From the NCBI GenBank assembly GCA_937902445.1, contig CALELJ010000218.1, positions 1 to 25,728 of the forward strand: a DNA stretch of 25,728 nt, read 5' to 3'. This document shows, piece by piece, positions 15,037 to 23,287 of the stretch. Under the pieces are notes generated by a model. The model worked only from the letters and a program-made list of their open reading frames with translations. It was not told the DNA's origin and ran no database searches. Positions within the stretch are counted from its first letter, which is position 1, and every line of letters starts with the position of its first letter. This DNA is from an uncultured Treponema sp. GTDB lineage: Bacteria > Spirochaetota > Spirochaetia > Treponematales > Treponemataceae. The translations under genes and the position numbers were made by a program.

Positions 15037-16344
15037 TCAATATTGTTTCGTAATCGTACGTCCTTCCCATCCAGGAAGGTTCAACCTTTCATGTTCAAGG
15101 ACAGCTTCAAAGTCTGCACGTGGATCACAATGTTCTTCTATCTCAAGTTGAGTCCTGTGCAGGCGGTTTATGCATTCGCTTTTGTCTTTATATCCAAGAC
15201 GAGATTTTTCAATGGCGTCACCAAGGATGCGGATGCTTTCATCGTATATCCTGAGAGGTACAGGGAACGGATGTCCATCTTTTCCACCATGGGCAAAACT
15301 GAACCTTGCAGGATCCCTAAAGCGGCTTGGAGTTCCGTTTATCACTTCACTAACTAACGTTAGTGACTGCAGGGTACGGGGACCAAGACCGGGCGTTAGC
15401 AGAAGGCTTTCAAAATCCTTTGGATCGCTTTCATATGCCGTAGCCAGAACTCCGCCAAGGCGCTTCAAATCTACATCTTCAGCCCTTACATCATGGTGGG
15501 CAGGCATTACTATGTTGCGGCTAACGACCGGTTGCTGTATTTCCACACCTAGACTAACTTTCGTTAGTTTATGCTCAGTGTCTTCAAACAGCTCCAGCTG
15601 CTGTTTTTCAGTCTTAACCACTGCCTCTGAAACACCATGGTTCTGGATGTCCCTTATCTCGCTGATTATCCTTTCCGGATTTTCCTTTGAAAGATCAAGG
15701 ATGGAAGAACGGGTTTCCTTTGCGTCGCTGTCCGTAAGGTTCAGTATGTATTTCTGGTTTTCGCCTGTAATTCCCGTGTGAGGATCTTCAACAAAACTCT
15801 TCAAGTTTTCCGAGCACCAGTGGTAGCGGCGAGCAGTTTTTGTGGCGCTGTTCATTCCCTGCTGAACTACAGTCCAGTCTCCTTCGTCGCTTACAATAAA
15901 ATTATGCTGGTAAAGCTGGAAGCCATCCTGCACCGCCGTGTTGTCGACCTTTGCCACAAGCTTGCTGTTGCGTACAAGACCGTCGCCATCAAGGCCTGCC
16001 ATGTTGCTTACAAACTCAAGTTCTTCCGGAGTTTTTCTTGAATACTTTCCACGGCCACCGCAGACAACAAGTCCAAAATCTTTTGCACGTGCATTTATAC
16101 CGCGCTTAAGTGCATACATTACGGAGGTTGTAATTCCGCTTGAATGCCAGTCCATTCCAAGAACGGCTCCAAGGGACTGAAACCAAAGGGGATCGCTCAA
16201 ACGGCGGAGGACTTCTTTTTTTCCGTACTGCATGATTAAGGCTTCAACAATAAGGGTCCCCATGTCACGCATGCGGTCCGCAAGCCATTTTGGGACAATT
16301 CCCGAATGAAGAGGAAGATCTGCATGTCCTGTATTTCTTGGCAT
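15037..16344 (-). CDS. DUF763 protein
   Basis: The 435-residue protein belongs to the uncharacterised DUF763 family (PF05559). The typical N-terminus RNTGHADLPLHSGIVPKWLADRMRDMGTLIVEALIMQYG is clear, as are the middle WFQSLGAVLGMDWHSSGITTSVMYALKRG and LLLTPGLGPRTLQSLTLVSEVI. The last resembles a helix-hairpin-helix (G-L-G-x-R-T-L) and could contact DNA; that is inference. Start: ATG at 16344 with AGGAAAAG upstream, 10 bases after the stop of the radical SAM gene, so the two are cotranscribed. The gene holds a cluster of CTAACG/CGTTAG hexamers (15353-15567) encoded with codons such as CTA that are rare nearby. Confidence 0.85.
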   Translation of the reverse strand: MPRNTGHADLPLHSGIVPKWLADRMRDMGTLIVEALIMQYGKKEVLRRLSDPLWFQSLGAVLGMDWHSSGITTSVMYALKRGINARAKDFGLVVCGGRGKYSRKTPEELEFVSNMAGLDGDGLVRNSKLVAKVDNTAVQDGFQLYQHNFIVSDEGDWTVVQQGMNSATKTARRYHWCSENLKSFVEDPHTGITGENQKYILNLTDSDAKETRSSILDLSKENPERIISEIRDIQNHGVSEAVVKTEKQQLELFEDTEHKLTKVSLGVEIQQPVVSRNIVMPAHHDVRAEDVDLKRLGGVLATAYESDPKDFESLLLTPGLGPRTLQSLTLVSEVINGTPSRFRDPARFSFAHGGKDGHPFPVPLRIYDESIRILGDAIEKSRLGYKDKSECINRLHRTQLEIEEHCDPRADFEAVLEHERLNLPGWEGRTITKQY

Positions 16345-16354
16345 TTTTCTTTTC

Positions 16355-18184
16355 CTATCTGCCCAGCAATACCTTGATAAGGTCGCTTCGGCCTGCAACA
16401 CGCAATGCTTCCTTTACAAGGTTTGCATTCTCCCTTTTGTTGAACTGAAGCAAGGCACGCTGAAGTCGTCTTTCGTGTCCGCCGCGGGCAATGTAAACTT
16501 TTTCAAGATGCCCGTCTCCCCCTTCCTTGTGGGGATTGTATCCCGTGTAGTACATGGCCGTAGCAAGGCTTCCAGGTGTCGGATAGAAATCCTGGACCTG
16601 GTCGGGAACAAAGCCCGTCTTCTTCAGATACAAGGCAGTCTCTATCGCTTCGTTCAATCCCGCTCCAGGATGCCCCGCAATATAATATGGAACAAGAAAC
16701 TGCTTCATGCCACATTCCCTGTTGGTCTTTTCATATTCCTTTGCAAAATCTTCATAGACCTTGTGGGTGCTTTTCCTCATCAATGAAAGAACATTGTCGC
16801 TTACATGTTCCGGCGCAACTTTAAGCTGGCCTGAGATGTGATGCATTACAAGTTCCTTGAAGAATGTTTTGTCCTTGTCCATCATCAGATAGTCAAAACG
16901 GATTCCAGAGCGGATGAAAACTTTCTTCACCTTTGGAAGGGCACGAAGTTTTCTAAGGAGCGAAACATAATCCGTGTGGTCAACCTTTACGTTTGGACAC
17001 GGATTTACACCCATACAGTCCCGGTTTGGACATGCACCGGCTTTGGCCTGCTTTTCACATGCATCGTGTCGGAAATTTGCAGTAGGACCTCCGACATCGT
17101 GGATGTATCCTTTGAAGTCTTTGTCATCAGTCATTCTGACCGCTTCTTTAATTAAACTGTCGTGACTTCTTGCCTGAATACGCCGCCCCTGGTGAAAAGT
17201 GATTGCACAGAATGAACATGCACCAAAACAGCCGCGGCAGCTTGTAAGGCTGAATTTTACTTCCGAGAGGGCCGGAATTCCAGTCTTGTTGTTTTCCGCA
17301 GGCTCATCGTACATGGGGTGCCATCGTCTTGTAAAAGGAAGCTCATAGACTTTATCGAATTCTTCAGTAGACAAAGGCATGGCAGCCGGCATCTGGACAA
17401 CAAAGCGTGTGTCGGCAGGTTCAACAAGAATCTTGCCGTTGATGGCATCGGTGTTCATTTCCTGAGTGTGGTAGCTGCGGGCAAAAAGTTCACGGCTTTC
17501 ATCCGTATTTTTTGAAATGTCCTGATAGGACGGAAGCCAAACAGCATCTTCAGGTATCTCCTCTTTTTTGCTTGTGTACCAGCAGGTTCCGCGGACGTTG
17601 CGGATCTGGCGTGCAGGAACACCTTCCCTAAGCAAGGCAGCGATTTCAAGCAGGGAATGTTCACCCATTCCGTACATGAGAAGATCAGCCTTTGAATCAA
17701 GGAGAATGGAACGCTTTACAGTGTTGGTCCAATAATCGTAGTGGGAAGTACGCCTTAAGCTTGCCTCGATTCCGCCTATAAGGACATTGACTCCCTTGTA
17801 GGCCTCGCGGATTTTCTGAACATAGATATTTGTAGCGCGGTCAGGCCTGTGACCTTTTACTCCACCGTGGGCATAGACATCCTCAGAACGCGGCTTGTTG
17901 TTGGCCGTGTAGTTTGAAACCATGCTGTCCATGGCACCGGCACTTACAAGAAAACCAAGTTTAGGCTGACCAAACTGGCGGAATACTTCAACGTCCTTCC
18001 AGTCCGGCTGTGCAAGTATGGCGACAGTGTATCCGTTTGCTTCAAGAAGACGCCCAAGAAGGGCCGCAGCAAAACTGGGATGGTCCACATAGGCATCCCC
18101 TGAGACAAAAACAAAATCGACCTGAGAAATATTGCGATCAATCAAATCCTGCCTGCAGACAGGAAGAAAATCACTGCTGCTCAA
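16355..18184 (-). CDS. ygiQ: YgiQ-family radical SAM protein
   Basis: The 609-residue iron-sulfur enzyme of the YgiQ (UPF0313) family has an unknown reaction. The radical SAM cluster motif is CFGACSFC with Cys319, Cys323 and Cys326; family signatures SGDAYVDHPSFAAALLGRLLE, VLIGGIEASLRRTSHYDYW, PNRDCMGVNPCPNVKVDH and VAPEHVSDNVLSLMRK are all present, and the length is normal. The likely start is a TTG at 18184 with AAGGAAAG about eight bases upstream. It overlaps the end of the small membrane protein gene by 14 bases, indicating translational coupling; another TTG at 18205 would add seven residues. It is followed by DUF763 with a 10-base gap. Confidence 0.9.
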   Translation of the reverse strand: MSSSDFLPVCRQDLIDRNISQVDFVFVSGDAYVDHPSFAAALLGRLLEANGYTVAILAQPDWKDVEVFRQFGQPKLGFLVSAGAMDSMVSNYTANNKPRSEDVYAHGGVKGHRPDRATNIYVQKIREAYKGVNVLIGGIEASLRRTSHYDYWTNTVKRSILLDSKADLLMYGMGEHSLLEIAALLREGVPARQIRNVRGTCWYTSKKEEIPEDAVWLPSYQDISKNTDESRELFARSYHTQEMNTDAINGKILVEPADTRFVVQMPAAMPLSTEEFDKVYELPFTRRWHPMYDEPAENNKTGIPALSEVKFSLTSCRGCFGACSFCAITFHQGRRIQARSHDSLIKEAVRMTDDKDFKGYIHDVGGPTANFRHDACEKQAKAGACPNRDCMGVNPCPNVKVDHTDYVSLLRKLRALPKVKKVFIRSGIRFDYLMMDKDKTFFKELVMHHISGQLKVAPEHVSDNVLSLMRKSTHKVYEDFAKEYEKTNRECGMKQFLVPYYIAGHPGAGLNEAIETALYLKKTGFVPDQVQDFYPTPGSLATAMYYTGYNPHKEGGDGHLEKVYIARGGHERRLQRALLQFNKRENANLVKEALRVAGRSDLIKVLLGR

Positions 18185-18440
18185 GTTCCTTTCTTTCCTT
18201 TGCAAGCTTTCGTATCAGAACAGTCACGTAGGCAAAAATACCGACATCAATGGCCATGAGAATTCCGATTACAATGTAATAAAAAACGGAAGCAGTTCCT
18301 TCCTTGTAGGAATCATAAAAATAATAGCAGAGGAGAGCAAACAGTGCCGCGATAAGAGTACGGCTGTTTTCAAATTTTTTAATCTTTGCCTTGATGGCAT
18401 CCACGTTGCTGTCAGCAACTTCATTTTCGTTTTCCGACAT
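18171..18440 (-). CDS. Small two-helix membrane protein
   Basis: The 89-residue protein has a charged, acidic N-terminus, a predicted helix pair (about residues 28-45 and 52-77) and a basic/acidic tail KLAKERKELEQQ. No family is recognised. The ATG at 18440 has a weak TTGAGA site upstream. The stop overlaps the TTG start of the radical SAM gene by 14 bases, so both are expressed together. A terminator of the upstream operon lies at 18500-18547, so this gene probably begins the operon that runs toward 15037 or beyond. Confidence 0.7.
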   Translation of the reverse strand: MSENENEVADSNVDAIKAKIKKFENSRTLIAALFALLCYYFYDSYKEGTASVFYYIVIGILMAIDVGIFAYVTVLIRKLAKERKELEQQ

Positions 18441-18499
18441 GTCTCAATGATAAATGTAATTGTCAAAAAATTCAATTTTGAAATGTAAAGCCATCTTAA

Positions 18500-18547
18500 A
18501 AAGATGAAGTTCCGGCTTTGCTGAAAATAAACCGAAACTTCATCTTT
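18500..18547 (-). terminator. Terminator of the three-gene surface operon
   Basis: A 16-bp stem with one mismatch (18500-18515 with 18532-18547) starts 6 bases after the stop codon at 18553. On the minus strand it is followed by a T-rich stretch (the complement of 18496-18502). Confidence 0.8.
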
Positions 18548-18552
18548 CAAAA

Positions 18553-20022
18553 TCAATCCATGACCATTCTTAGGCTTCTATTGTCTGAAGGATGCATCAT
18601 GTCTGTTTCACCGCTTGGTGTTTCATCGTTCGTGCTGCCACCAGATGATCCAGAACCATATTCTGAAATCTGGTTGACGAGGTAACCATTCTGAAAATGG
18701 AAATAGCTTTTGTAATAGGAATCTTCCACTAAATCCAACGATTCGTCCGATTTCCTTTTGAAATGCGATTCCTTACTTATATAAAACTCTCCGTCTATCT
18801 GGCTGTTATATTCTTCTGCTTTTTGGTTTCCCTGTGTATCCAGAATCTTTGGATAAGCGGCATAAGAAAAACTTGTTTTCTGCTGAGTGGTTTCTCCGTA
18901 GATAAACAGGTAAGCTCTTAACCTGTTCCTTGTTTCCGGAATGATACTTACGGTTTTTATTCTGTCACCAACCTCTGAAAAATCTTCATTGGTATTGAAT
19001 TCACTCTGAAGTATGAAGCCGTTTTCATAAAGTTCCGTGTCCCAGCTCATCTTGTAGAGCGTATGCAATGTATTTTTGATGTTGTCTGAAGAAGTTTCAA
19101 AGAAATTGATCGTCCTGTTGACCTGATACCATTTTGTTCCGTCACATTTATCGTCAGGAATTATATCACGATAGGAGAATTTTGGTGCCTTGTTCAAAGT
19201 GAAGGTTAAATCGTTGGACAGGTCTGTGTCAGCGCTGATATTGCTGACAGTGCATGTAAGATCATAAGTCCAGTATTCAGTTTCTCTGAACGGAATGTCC
19301 TTAAGCTTGTTCTCATCAATTTCAATCACTCTGTAGTATGAAACCGAATTGCCAGTTTCCGGGCTGAAGCATAATCGTACATTCTTGTACTCCGTTGGAT
19401 TTGAATTCAGGGATAAGTTTTTGTATTCAACTGTTGTTTCTCCAACTGAATCAACAAAGCCGTCAAAAATGACTTCACATGGCTTCTCTTTCATTTTTCC
19501 ATCGTCACCGAAATCATATGTCACTACAAGCAGGGAACTGTATTCCCCGTATTCAACTTTCGTGTAATAATTTTTTTCGACGGGCTTTTTTTCTTCATTC
19601 GAATCTATAGAGCAACAGATTGAAACATATCTACCTGTTTCACTGTTTTTGTCATAACTGAATTTTTCAAAATCAGCCTTAAGTTCATTCTTTATGGTTT
19701 CCCCAAGAGGACATGTTTCGGCTTCATCCTTGCTGTAATAGAAAAATTCAATTGTATCCAGCAACATTCCATTTGATTTGTATTCTCTTATTTCCTTATA
19801 GTCCGAAAAATTATCTTTGTCATAGACATACTCGGTTAAAGATTTAAGACTCAGCGAACTTGAATATTCCTTGTATACAACATCTGTTTTTGTTGAGTCG
19901 TTGTCATTATCACTGCTGCTGTCATCGCTTGATCCATTGGAACAGGAAATGCACAATAGTGAAGAAATAAGAAATATACCTGCAGAAATAATTGCATATG
20001 CTTTTTTCATGATCTTTGCCAT
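18553..20022 (-). CDS. Surface lipoprotein of unknown function, third gene of the surface operon
   Basis: The 489-residue lipoprotein has a signal peptide ending LLCIS-C (Cys27), followed by a Ser/Asp/Asn-rich linker (SNGSSDDSSSDNDNDS). The rest is rich in beta strands, Tyr, Ser and acidic residues, with repeated aromatic-ended strands such as KEYSSSLSLKSLTEYVY. The tail is Gly/Ser/Glu-rich. No family is recognised. The start ATG at 20022 begins 2 bases after the stop of the preceding gene (TAG-G-ATG), with GGGAG seven bases upstream. A role at the cell surface, perhaps in a complex with the two upstream products, is inferred from the coupling. Confidence 0.75.
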   Translation of the reverse strand: MAKIMKKAYAIISAGIFLISSLLCISCSNGSSDDSSSDNDNDSTKTDVVYKEYSSSLSLKSLTEYVYDKDNFSDYKEIREYKSNGMLLDTIEFFYYSKDEAETCPLGETIKNELKADFEKFSYDKNSETGRYVSICCSIDSNEEKKPVEKNYYTKVEYGEYSSLLVVTYDFGDDGKMKEKPCEVIFDGFVDSVGETTVEYKNLSLNSNPTEYKNVRLCFSPETGNSVSYYRVIEIDENKLKDIPFRETEYWTYDLTCTVSNISADTDLSNDLTFTLNKAPKFSYRDIIPDDKCDGTKWYQVNRTINFFETSSDNIKNTLHTLYKMSWDTELYENGFILQSEFNTNEDFSEVGDRIKTVSIIPETRNRLRAYLFIYGETTQQKTSFSYAAYPKILDTQGNQKAEEYNSQIDGEFYISKESHFKRKSDESLDLVEDSYYKSYFHFQNGYLVNQISEYGSGSSGGSTNDETPSGETDMMHPSDNRSLRMVMD

Positions 20023-20023
20023 C

Positions 20024-21586
20024 CTAAAGCTCCCATTTTCCGTTTGCAAACGGTGAAGAATAATTCACTGAAGGTTTTCCGTTTCCAGTCGTACTCCAGA
20101 GGGTTCGATCAATATTCAGAAGGTCAAAGGAAATCAGATTCTTGAGCGCAGACAGCTTCACATTGGCATAAAGCCCGACCGAGACCTTTCCCATAAGCTG
20201 CCATCCGCTTATCGCTTCAAGTTTATCAAACTTAAGCTTTGCATCCTGCATGTTCGTCTTCATTGTCATTGCGTTTTCGCTGTCATCAAGGGAGGTGAAC
20301 AATGTATTGTATTCATCAGCCTCAGAATTTACCTTTGTCCATGCACCTCCTATATTTGCAGATAACTTTCCACCGCCAGTTGCTTTCAGTTCAAGAATGT
20401 TCATTCCAAAGAGTATCAGTCCTGCTTTTGCTGAAGGACCCAGAGTGATGGTTCCAGTTGCGCAGATTATGACCTGATGAGCATCAGGTTCCCATGAAAT
20501 GTCATCTGCCTTTGTATTGCTTGGAATAAAGGCAAGATTAAAATTTGAGAAAACATTTGAGTGATGTACAGATCTCTTGTAATACTGATAATCAACACTT
20601 ATGCCTCCATTGGCGCTGAAATCGATGTAAAATCCTGCATATGGTCCACTGGTACCATCTCCCCAGGAAAGCCCTGGAATTGCAACGGATGCATTGGCCC
20701 TGATTGATCCCGTGACATTCAATCCGGCTCCAAATTCAACATCCCTGTACCAGTCATATTTTACATAACCCGGTGTGTAATAGGTTGTCCACTTCCACAT
20801 TTTCCAGGTGCCATGGGTGTCAATTCCTGTCTTTGCATATGATGCCGAATAGACAGCCTTGTTCTGCCAGCTTTTGTATCTGACCTGAGGTGTAATCTGA
20901 ACCTGTGCTGTTGAAGATATTGCACTTTCCTTTTTGGACATCATGGCTTTAGCACCTTGAAGTTCCTCCACTGTTTTCAGGTCGCCTTCCGCTTTTGCCT
21001 CTTTTATAGCGCTATCGGTCATTTTCTTAAGGTCATCAAATGTACCTTTGCTGTAAAGGGACTTTCCTGGAGGAGTGATTGTAAAGCTCCATTTTGTATA
21101 TCCGTCGCTGGTCGACATGACTGTATCAAGCATGGTTTTTGTAACAGCCGGGGATCTTGTTGTTTCCTCTGAAATTTCAGGTTCCAATGTCCGAGAACCA
21201 ACTTCTTCAGCAAACGCATCCCTTTCCTCTATCGCAGTATTGAAATCCGCCGTCTGTTCAGGAATATTGATGCCATCAAAAACTTCACTGATTTCCGGAG
21301 TAACAGCATTGATTGAGATGTTGTTTCCCGACCTTGTGATGCTTATGACTTTTTTTGCTTTTCCGTTGACATCAATGAAAATATCACCGACTTCAAGATC
21401 AAGCGGACTTGCGTTTACTGCCTTTCCTCTTGTAATGTTTTCTCGGATACCAATATCTGAAAAGTCCTTGATCTTTGCGGACAGGATGAGTACAGAATCA
21501 TGAATAAGACCATCGATAGCAAAGGCGGAAGACAGGATTGCGGCACTGAATGCAAGTGCAAAAATTCGTTTTGAAAATCTTTTCAT
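20024..21586 (-). CDS. Secreted or outer-surface beta-rich protein, second gene of the surface operon
   Basis: The 520-residue protein has a signal peptide ending SSAFA. Residues about 25-125 form a small-domain region with GDIFIDVNGKAKKVISITRSGNNISINAVTPEISEVFDGINIPEQ. It is followed by an acidic helical segment (about 170-220, including DDLKKMTDSAIKEAKAEGDLKTVEELQGAKAMMSKKE). Residues about 230-500 are long glycine- and aromatic-rich strands (VEFGAGLNVTGSIRANASVAIPGLSWG, FSANGGISVDYQYY) that look like a beta-barrel or beta-sandwich. No named family is recognised. The TAATG overlap with the preceding gene, together with AAAGGAG upstream, defines the start. Confidence 0.75.
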   Translation of the reverse strand: MKRFSKRIFALAFSAAILSSAFAIDGLIHDSVLILSAKIKDFSDIGIRENITRGKAVNASPLDLEVGDIFIDVNGKAKKVISITRSGNNISINAVTPEISEVFDGINIPEQTADFNTAIEERDAFAEEVGSRTLEPEISEETTRSPAVTKTMLDTVMSTSDGYTKWSFTITPPGKSLYSKGTFDDLKKMTDSAIKEAKAEGDLKTVEELQGAKAMMSKKESAISSTAQVQITPQVRYKSWQNKAVYSASYAKTGIDTHGTWKMWKWTTYYTPGYVKYDWYRDVEFGAGLNVTGSIRANASVAIPGLSWGDGTSGPYAGFYIDFSANGGISVDYQYYKRSVHHSNVFSNFNLAFIPSNTKADDISWEPDAHQVIICATGTITLGPSAKAGLILFGMNILELKATGGGKLSANIGGAWTKVNSEADEYNTLFTSLDDSENAMTMKTNMQDAKLKFDKLEAISGWQLMGKVSVGLYANVKLSALKNLISFDLLNIDRTLWSTTGNGKPSVNYSSPFANGKWEL

Positions 21587-22092
21587 TAAAATTCTCCTTT
21601 GCAGATGATGTTGTTTTTATCATCAATTCGGAAAATACTCGTAAGGTTTCCGTTTTCGTCATACTGATATTCAACAATATCTGGACTGCTGCTTTCATAG
21701 GATGCAGCAGCGCGTGTTGTTCCGTTATAGGTCTTATGAATCTTCATGACCTTTCTAGGAACATTTGTTTCTTCTGCAATCAATGAACGTGTTGTACCTG
21801 TATCTTCTTCATAGCTGAGTGTGTATGAACCTTTGACAGGATCGGAAACAGCTACAGAACGGAGCTCTTCTTTGTTGTAGGAGTAAAGCTTGTTGACGGT
21901 AAGACCAGTTTCCGCACTTGTATAGGTGGCACTGGTGATGTTCCTTGTTCCTTCATCAACAGTCATTACAGTCTGGCCGTCATCGGAATTGATTGTAATC
22001 GTAATGGCTGAACTGGCCTGTTTTTCAGCGGTCTGGTTGTTACATCCCAATAATGTAAAAGAAATCAGAACTAAAAATAAAATTTTTCTCAT
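21586..22092 (-). CDS. Small lipoprotein with a YD-like repeat, first gene of the surface operon
   Basis: The 168-residue lipoprotein has signal peptide MRKILFLVLISFTLLG-C (Cys17). The sequence ends with VEYQYDENGNLTSIFRIDDKNNIICKGEF. This resembles one YD repeat of the Rhs type (Y-x-Y-D-x-x-G-N-L) and suggests a surface binding strand-turn unit. Earlier segments such as ITSATYTSAETGLTVNKLYSYNKEEL look like weaker copies. AAGGAGA upstream of the ATG is strong. The stop overlaps the next start by one base (TAATG). A minus-strand -10 candidate TATAAC lies at 22133-22138. Confidence 0.75.
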   Translation of the reverse strand: MRKILFLVLISFTLLGCNNQTAEKQASSAITITINSDDGQTVMTVDEGTRNITSATYTSAETGLTVNKLYSYNKEELRSVAVSDPVKGSYTLSYEEDTGTTRSLIAEETNVPRKVMKIHKTYNGTTRAAASYESSSPDIVEYQYDENGNLTSIFRIDDKNNIICKGEF

Positions 22093-22210
22093 AAAATCTC
22101 CTTAGGGATCAGCAGAAAACCCTCATACCTAGGTTATAATGCATAATTTTTTTTTTCACATAAACCAAATATTCGATAACATTCTTTTATAAACCTTCAA
22201 AAAAATGGAT

Positions 22211-22312
22211 GGCTTAAGTCAAAGGGGGCTTCCGGCCGATGGCCGTCGGGTGTTCCGCACTTCGCTGCCGCTCATCTAAAGACGCCTACGGCGGTGCTCC
22301 ATACCCTAAGCC
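22211..22312. repeat. GC-rich intergenic block with inverted ends
   Basis: The block runs from GGCTTA (22211-22216) to TAAGCC (22307-22312) and is much richer in G and C than the AT-rich DNA on either side. It contains the inner palindromes CGGCCGATGGCCG and CGCCTACGGCG. I saw no ribosome binding site or convincing gene in it. The inverted ends and compact structure suggest a REP-like intergenic repeat or a structured RNA; only one copy is in the window. Confidence 0.45.
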
Positions 22313-22317
22313 AAAAA

Positions 22318-22719
22318 TGGCAAAATTTCCCATAAAAAAGGCAGAATAAACATCTTTCAAACGTTTACTCAAAACTGCAAATTCTATATTTTCTTCTATA
22401 AATATAATTATTCATGAATATTCCCTTACGGGCAGAAACTAGATAAAACTATAAAAATACTACCAGTCAGTCCGCAACTGCCAAAACCGCTAGCTAGCGT
22501 CGCTACACGCGCAAGTTGGCAAGGAAACTATCGTTCCGCCTTGCGAGTGTTTTTGTCAGTCGCTGCCTTCCTTCTCGTATTTTCATAAACATAATAACTT
22601 TCTGTCCGTGAGGAAATATTCACGAATAATTATATTTATAGAAGAAAATATAGAATTTACTGTTTTGCGTAAATGTTCGGCAGGTGTTTTTTCCGCCTTT
22701 TTCATGGGGAATTTTGCCA
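22318..22719. mobile_element. 402-bp fold-back (MITE-like) element
   Basis: The element begins TGGCAAAATT and ends AATTTTGCCA. The left arm 22318-22438 and the right arm 22599-22719 are inverted copies, identical at 105 of 121 positions without gaps; a block of about 35 bases near 22379-22413 is unchanged. The centre also has inverted features, including the perfect palindrome CGCTAGCTAGCG (22488-22499). There is no open frame with a start site. Non-coding length, long inverted arms and other partial copies in the window fit a non-autonomous transposable element. No clear target duplication is seen in the A-rich flanks, and no transposase is present. Confidence 0.8.
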
Positions 22720-22742
22720 AACAGAGAAGTATTATGTATTGA

Positions 22743-23018
22743 TTATTTATAGAAAACCACTTCTTTGTTGAAGTAATTCTTCCATAGGTTTATGAAATCA
22801 AAGTAGAAAGGTTGCATTACGGAAAAAATTCGTGTGAGGTCTTTTGAAGGTATCTTATTGTTGTTATGTGCCAATGAGAAGGATCCATTTGCGAGAATCC
22901 AGACCTTCGTATCATTTTCAGAGGGATCGCCTTTTGTAATGTGAAAATGAATTGGCTCATTGTTTTCATTGGACCAAAAGTAGATTTTATATCCGTTGGT
23001 ACGAATAAAAACTGGCAT
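22743..23018 (-). CDS. DUF4160 protein
   Basis: The 91-residue protein belongs to DUF4160 (PF13711). It opens MPVFIRTNGYKIYFWSNENNEPIHFHITKGD, containing the family's F/YF.....E..HIHv-like core with HFHI, and then VWILANGSFSLAHNNNKIPSKDL. Such genes are often found next to another small gene in accessory regions and have been suspected to be part of toxin-antitoxin-like pairs. Here the start ATG at 23018 overlaps the stop of the upstream small gene by one base (TGATG), so the two are translationally coupled. The stop lies 23 bases from the end of the fold-back element. Confidence 0.8.
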   Translation of the reverse strand: MPVFIRTNGYKIYFWSNENNEPIHFHITKGDPSENDTKVWILANGSFSLAHNNNKIPSKDLTRIFSVMQPFYFDFINLWKNYFNKEVVFYK

Positions 23019-23245
23019 CAAGCAATCTCCAGGTTATCCAAATTTCTGCAATTTGTTATTGCAGGGTATATTTTGTTGAAATAAGTTATGAAAAAAGAAT
23101 TCTTTTCATCAGAGAAATTCGAATGAATAATCTTGCCTGCATTAGAAATCAAGATGGCATCGGCCGACTTTATGTTTTCAAAAGAGACAGTGTCAGAATC
23201 ATATGTAATCAAAATATCATCTTTCGTACAAAATTCTTTTCGCAT
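23018..23245 (-). CDS. Small partner protein coupled to DUF4160
   Basis: The 75-residue protein begins MRKEFCTKDDILITYDS and continues VSFENIKSADAILISNAGKIIHSNFSDEKNSFFITYFNKIY, a short alpha/beta-looking protein without a recognised family. It does not look like the DUF2442 partner often found next to DUF4160. The start chosen is the ATG at 23245, with GGAGG about five bases upstream; an ATG at 23257 lies before that site. A strong promoter sits at 23273-23301. It ends TGATG, giving direct coupling to DUF4160. Role unknown; an antitoxin-like or immunity-like role is speculation from the layout only. Confidence 0.65.
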   Translation of the reverse strand: MRKEFCTKDDILITYDSDTVSFENIKSADAILISNAGKIIHSNFSDEKNSFFITYFNKIYPAITNCRNLDNLEIA

Positions 23246-23287
23246 ATATGCCTCCATTGGTTAATCAATAAAATGATAGCATATATG
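23242..23287. repeat. Direct repeat flanking the start of the DUF4160 operon
   Basis: GCATATATG occurs at 23242-23250, at the start codon, and again at 23279-23287, inside the promoter spacer, 37 bp apart. A near-palindrome TTGGTTAATCAA (23257-23268) lies between them. The layout is typical of an autoregulatory operator, but no regulator binding is shown. Confidence 0.4.

Noticed and set aside
15170..15781. A 203-codon plus-strand open frame antisense to DUF763
   Set aside because: The opposite strand encodes a clear DUF763 protein over the same bases, and the plus frame has no ribosome binding site or recognisable domain.
22478..22592. Core of the fold-back element as a tRNA-like or CRISPR-like structure
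   Set aside because: It has hairpins, but no cloverleaf with anticodon arm and no regularly spaced short repeats with unique spacers.
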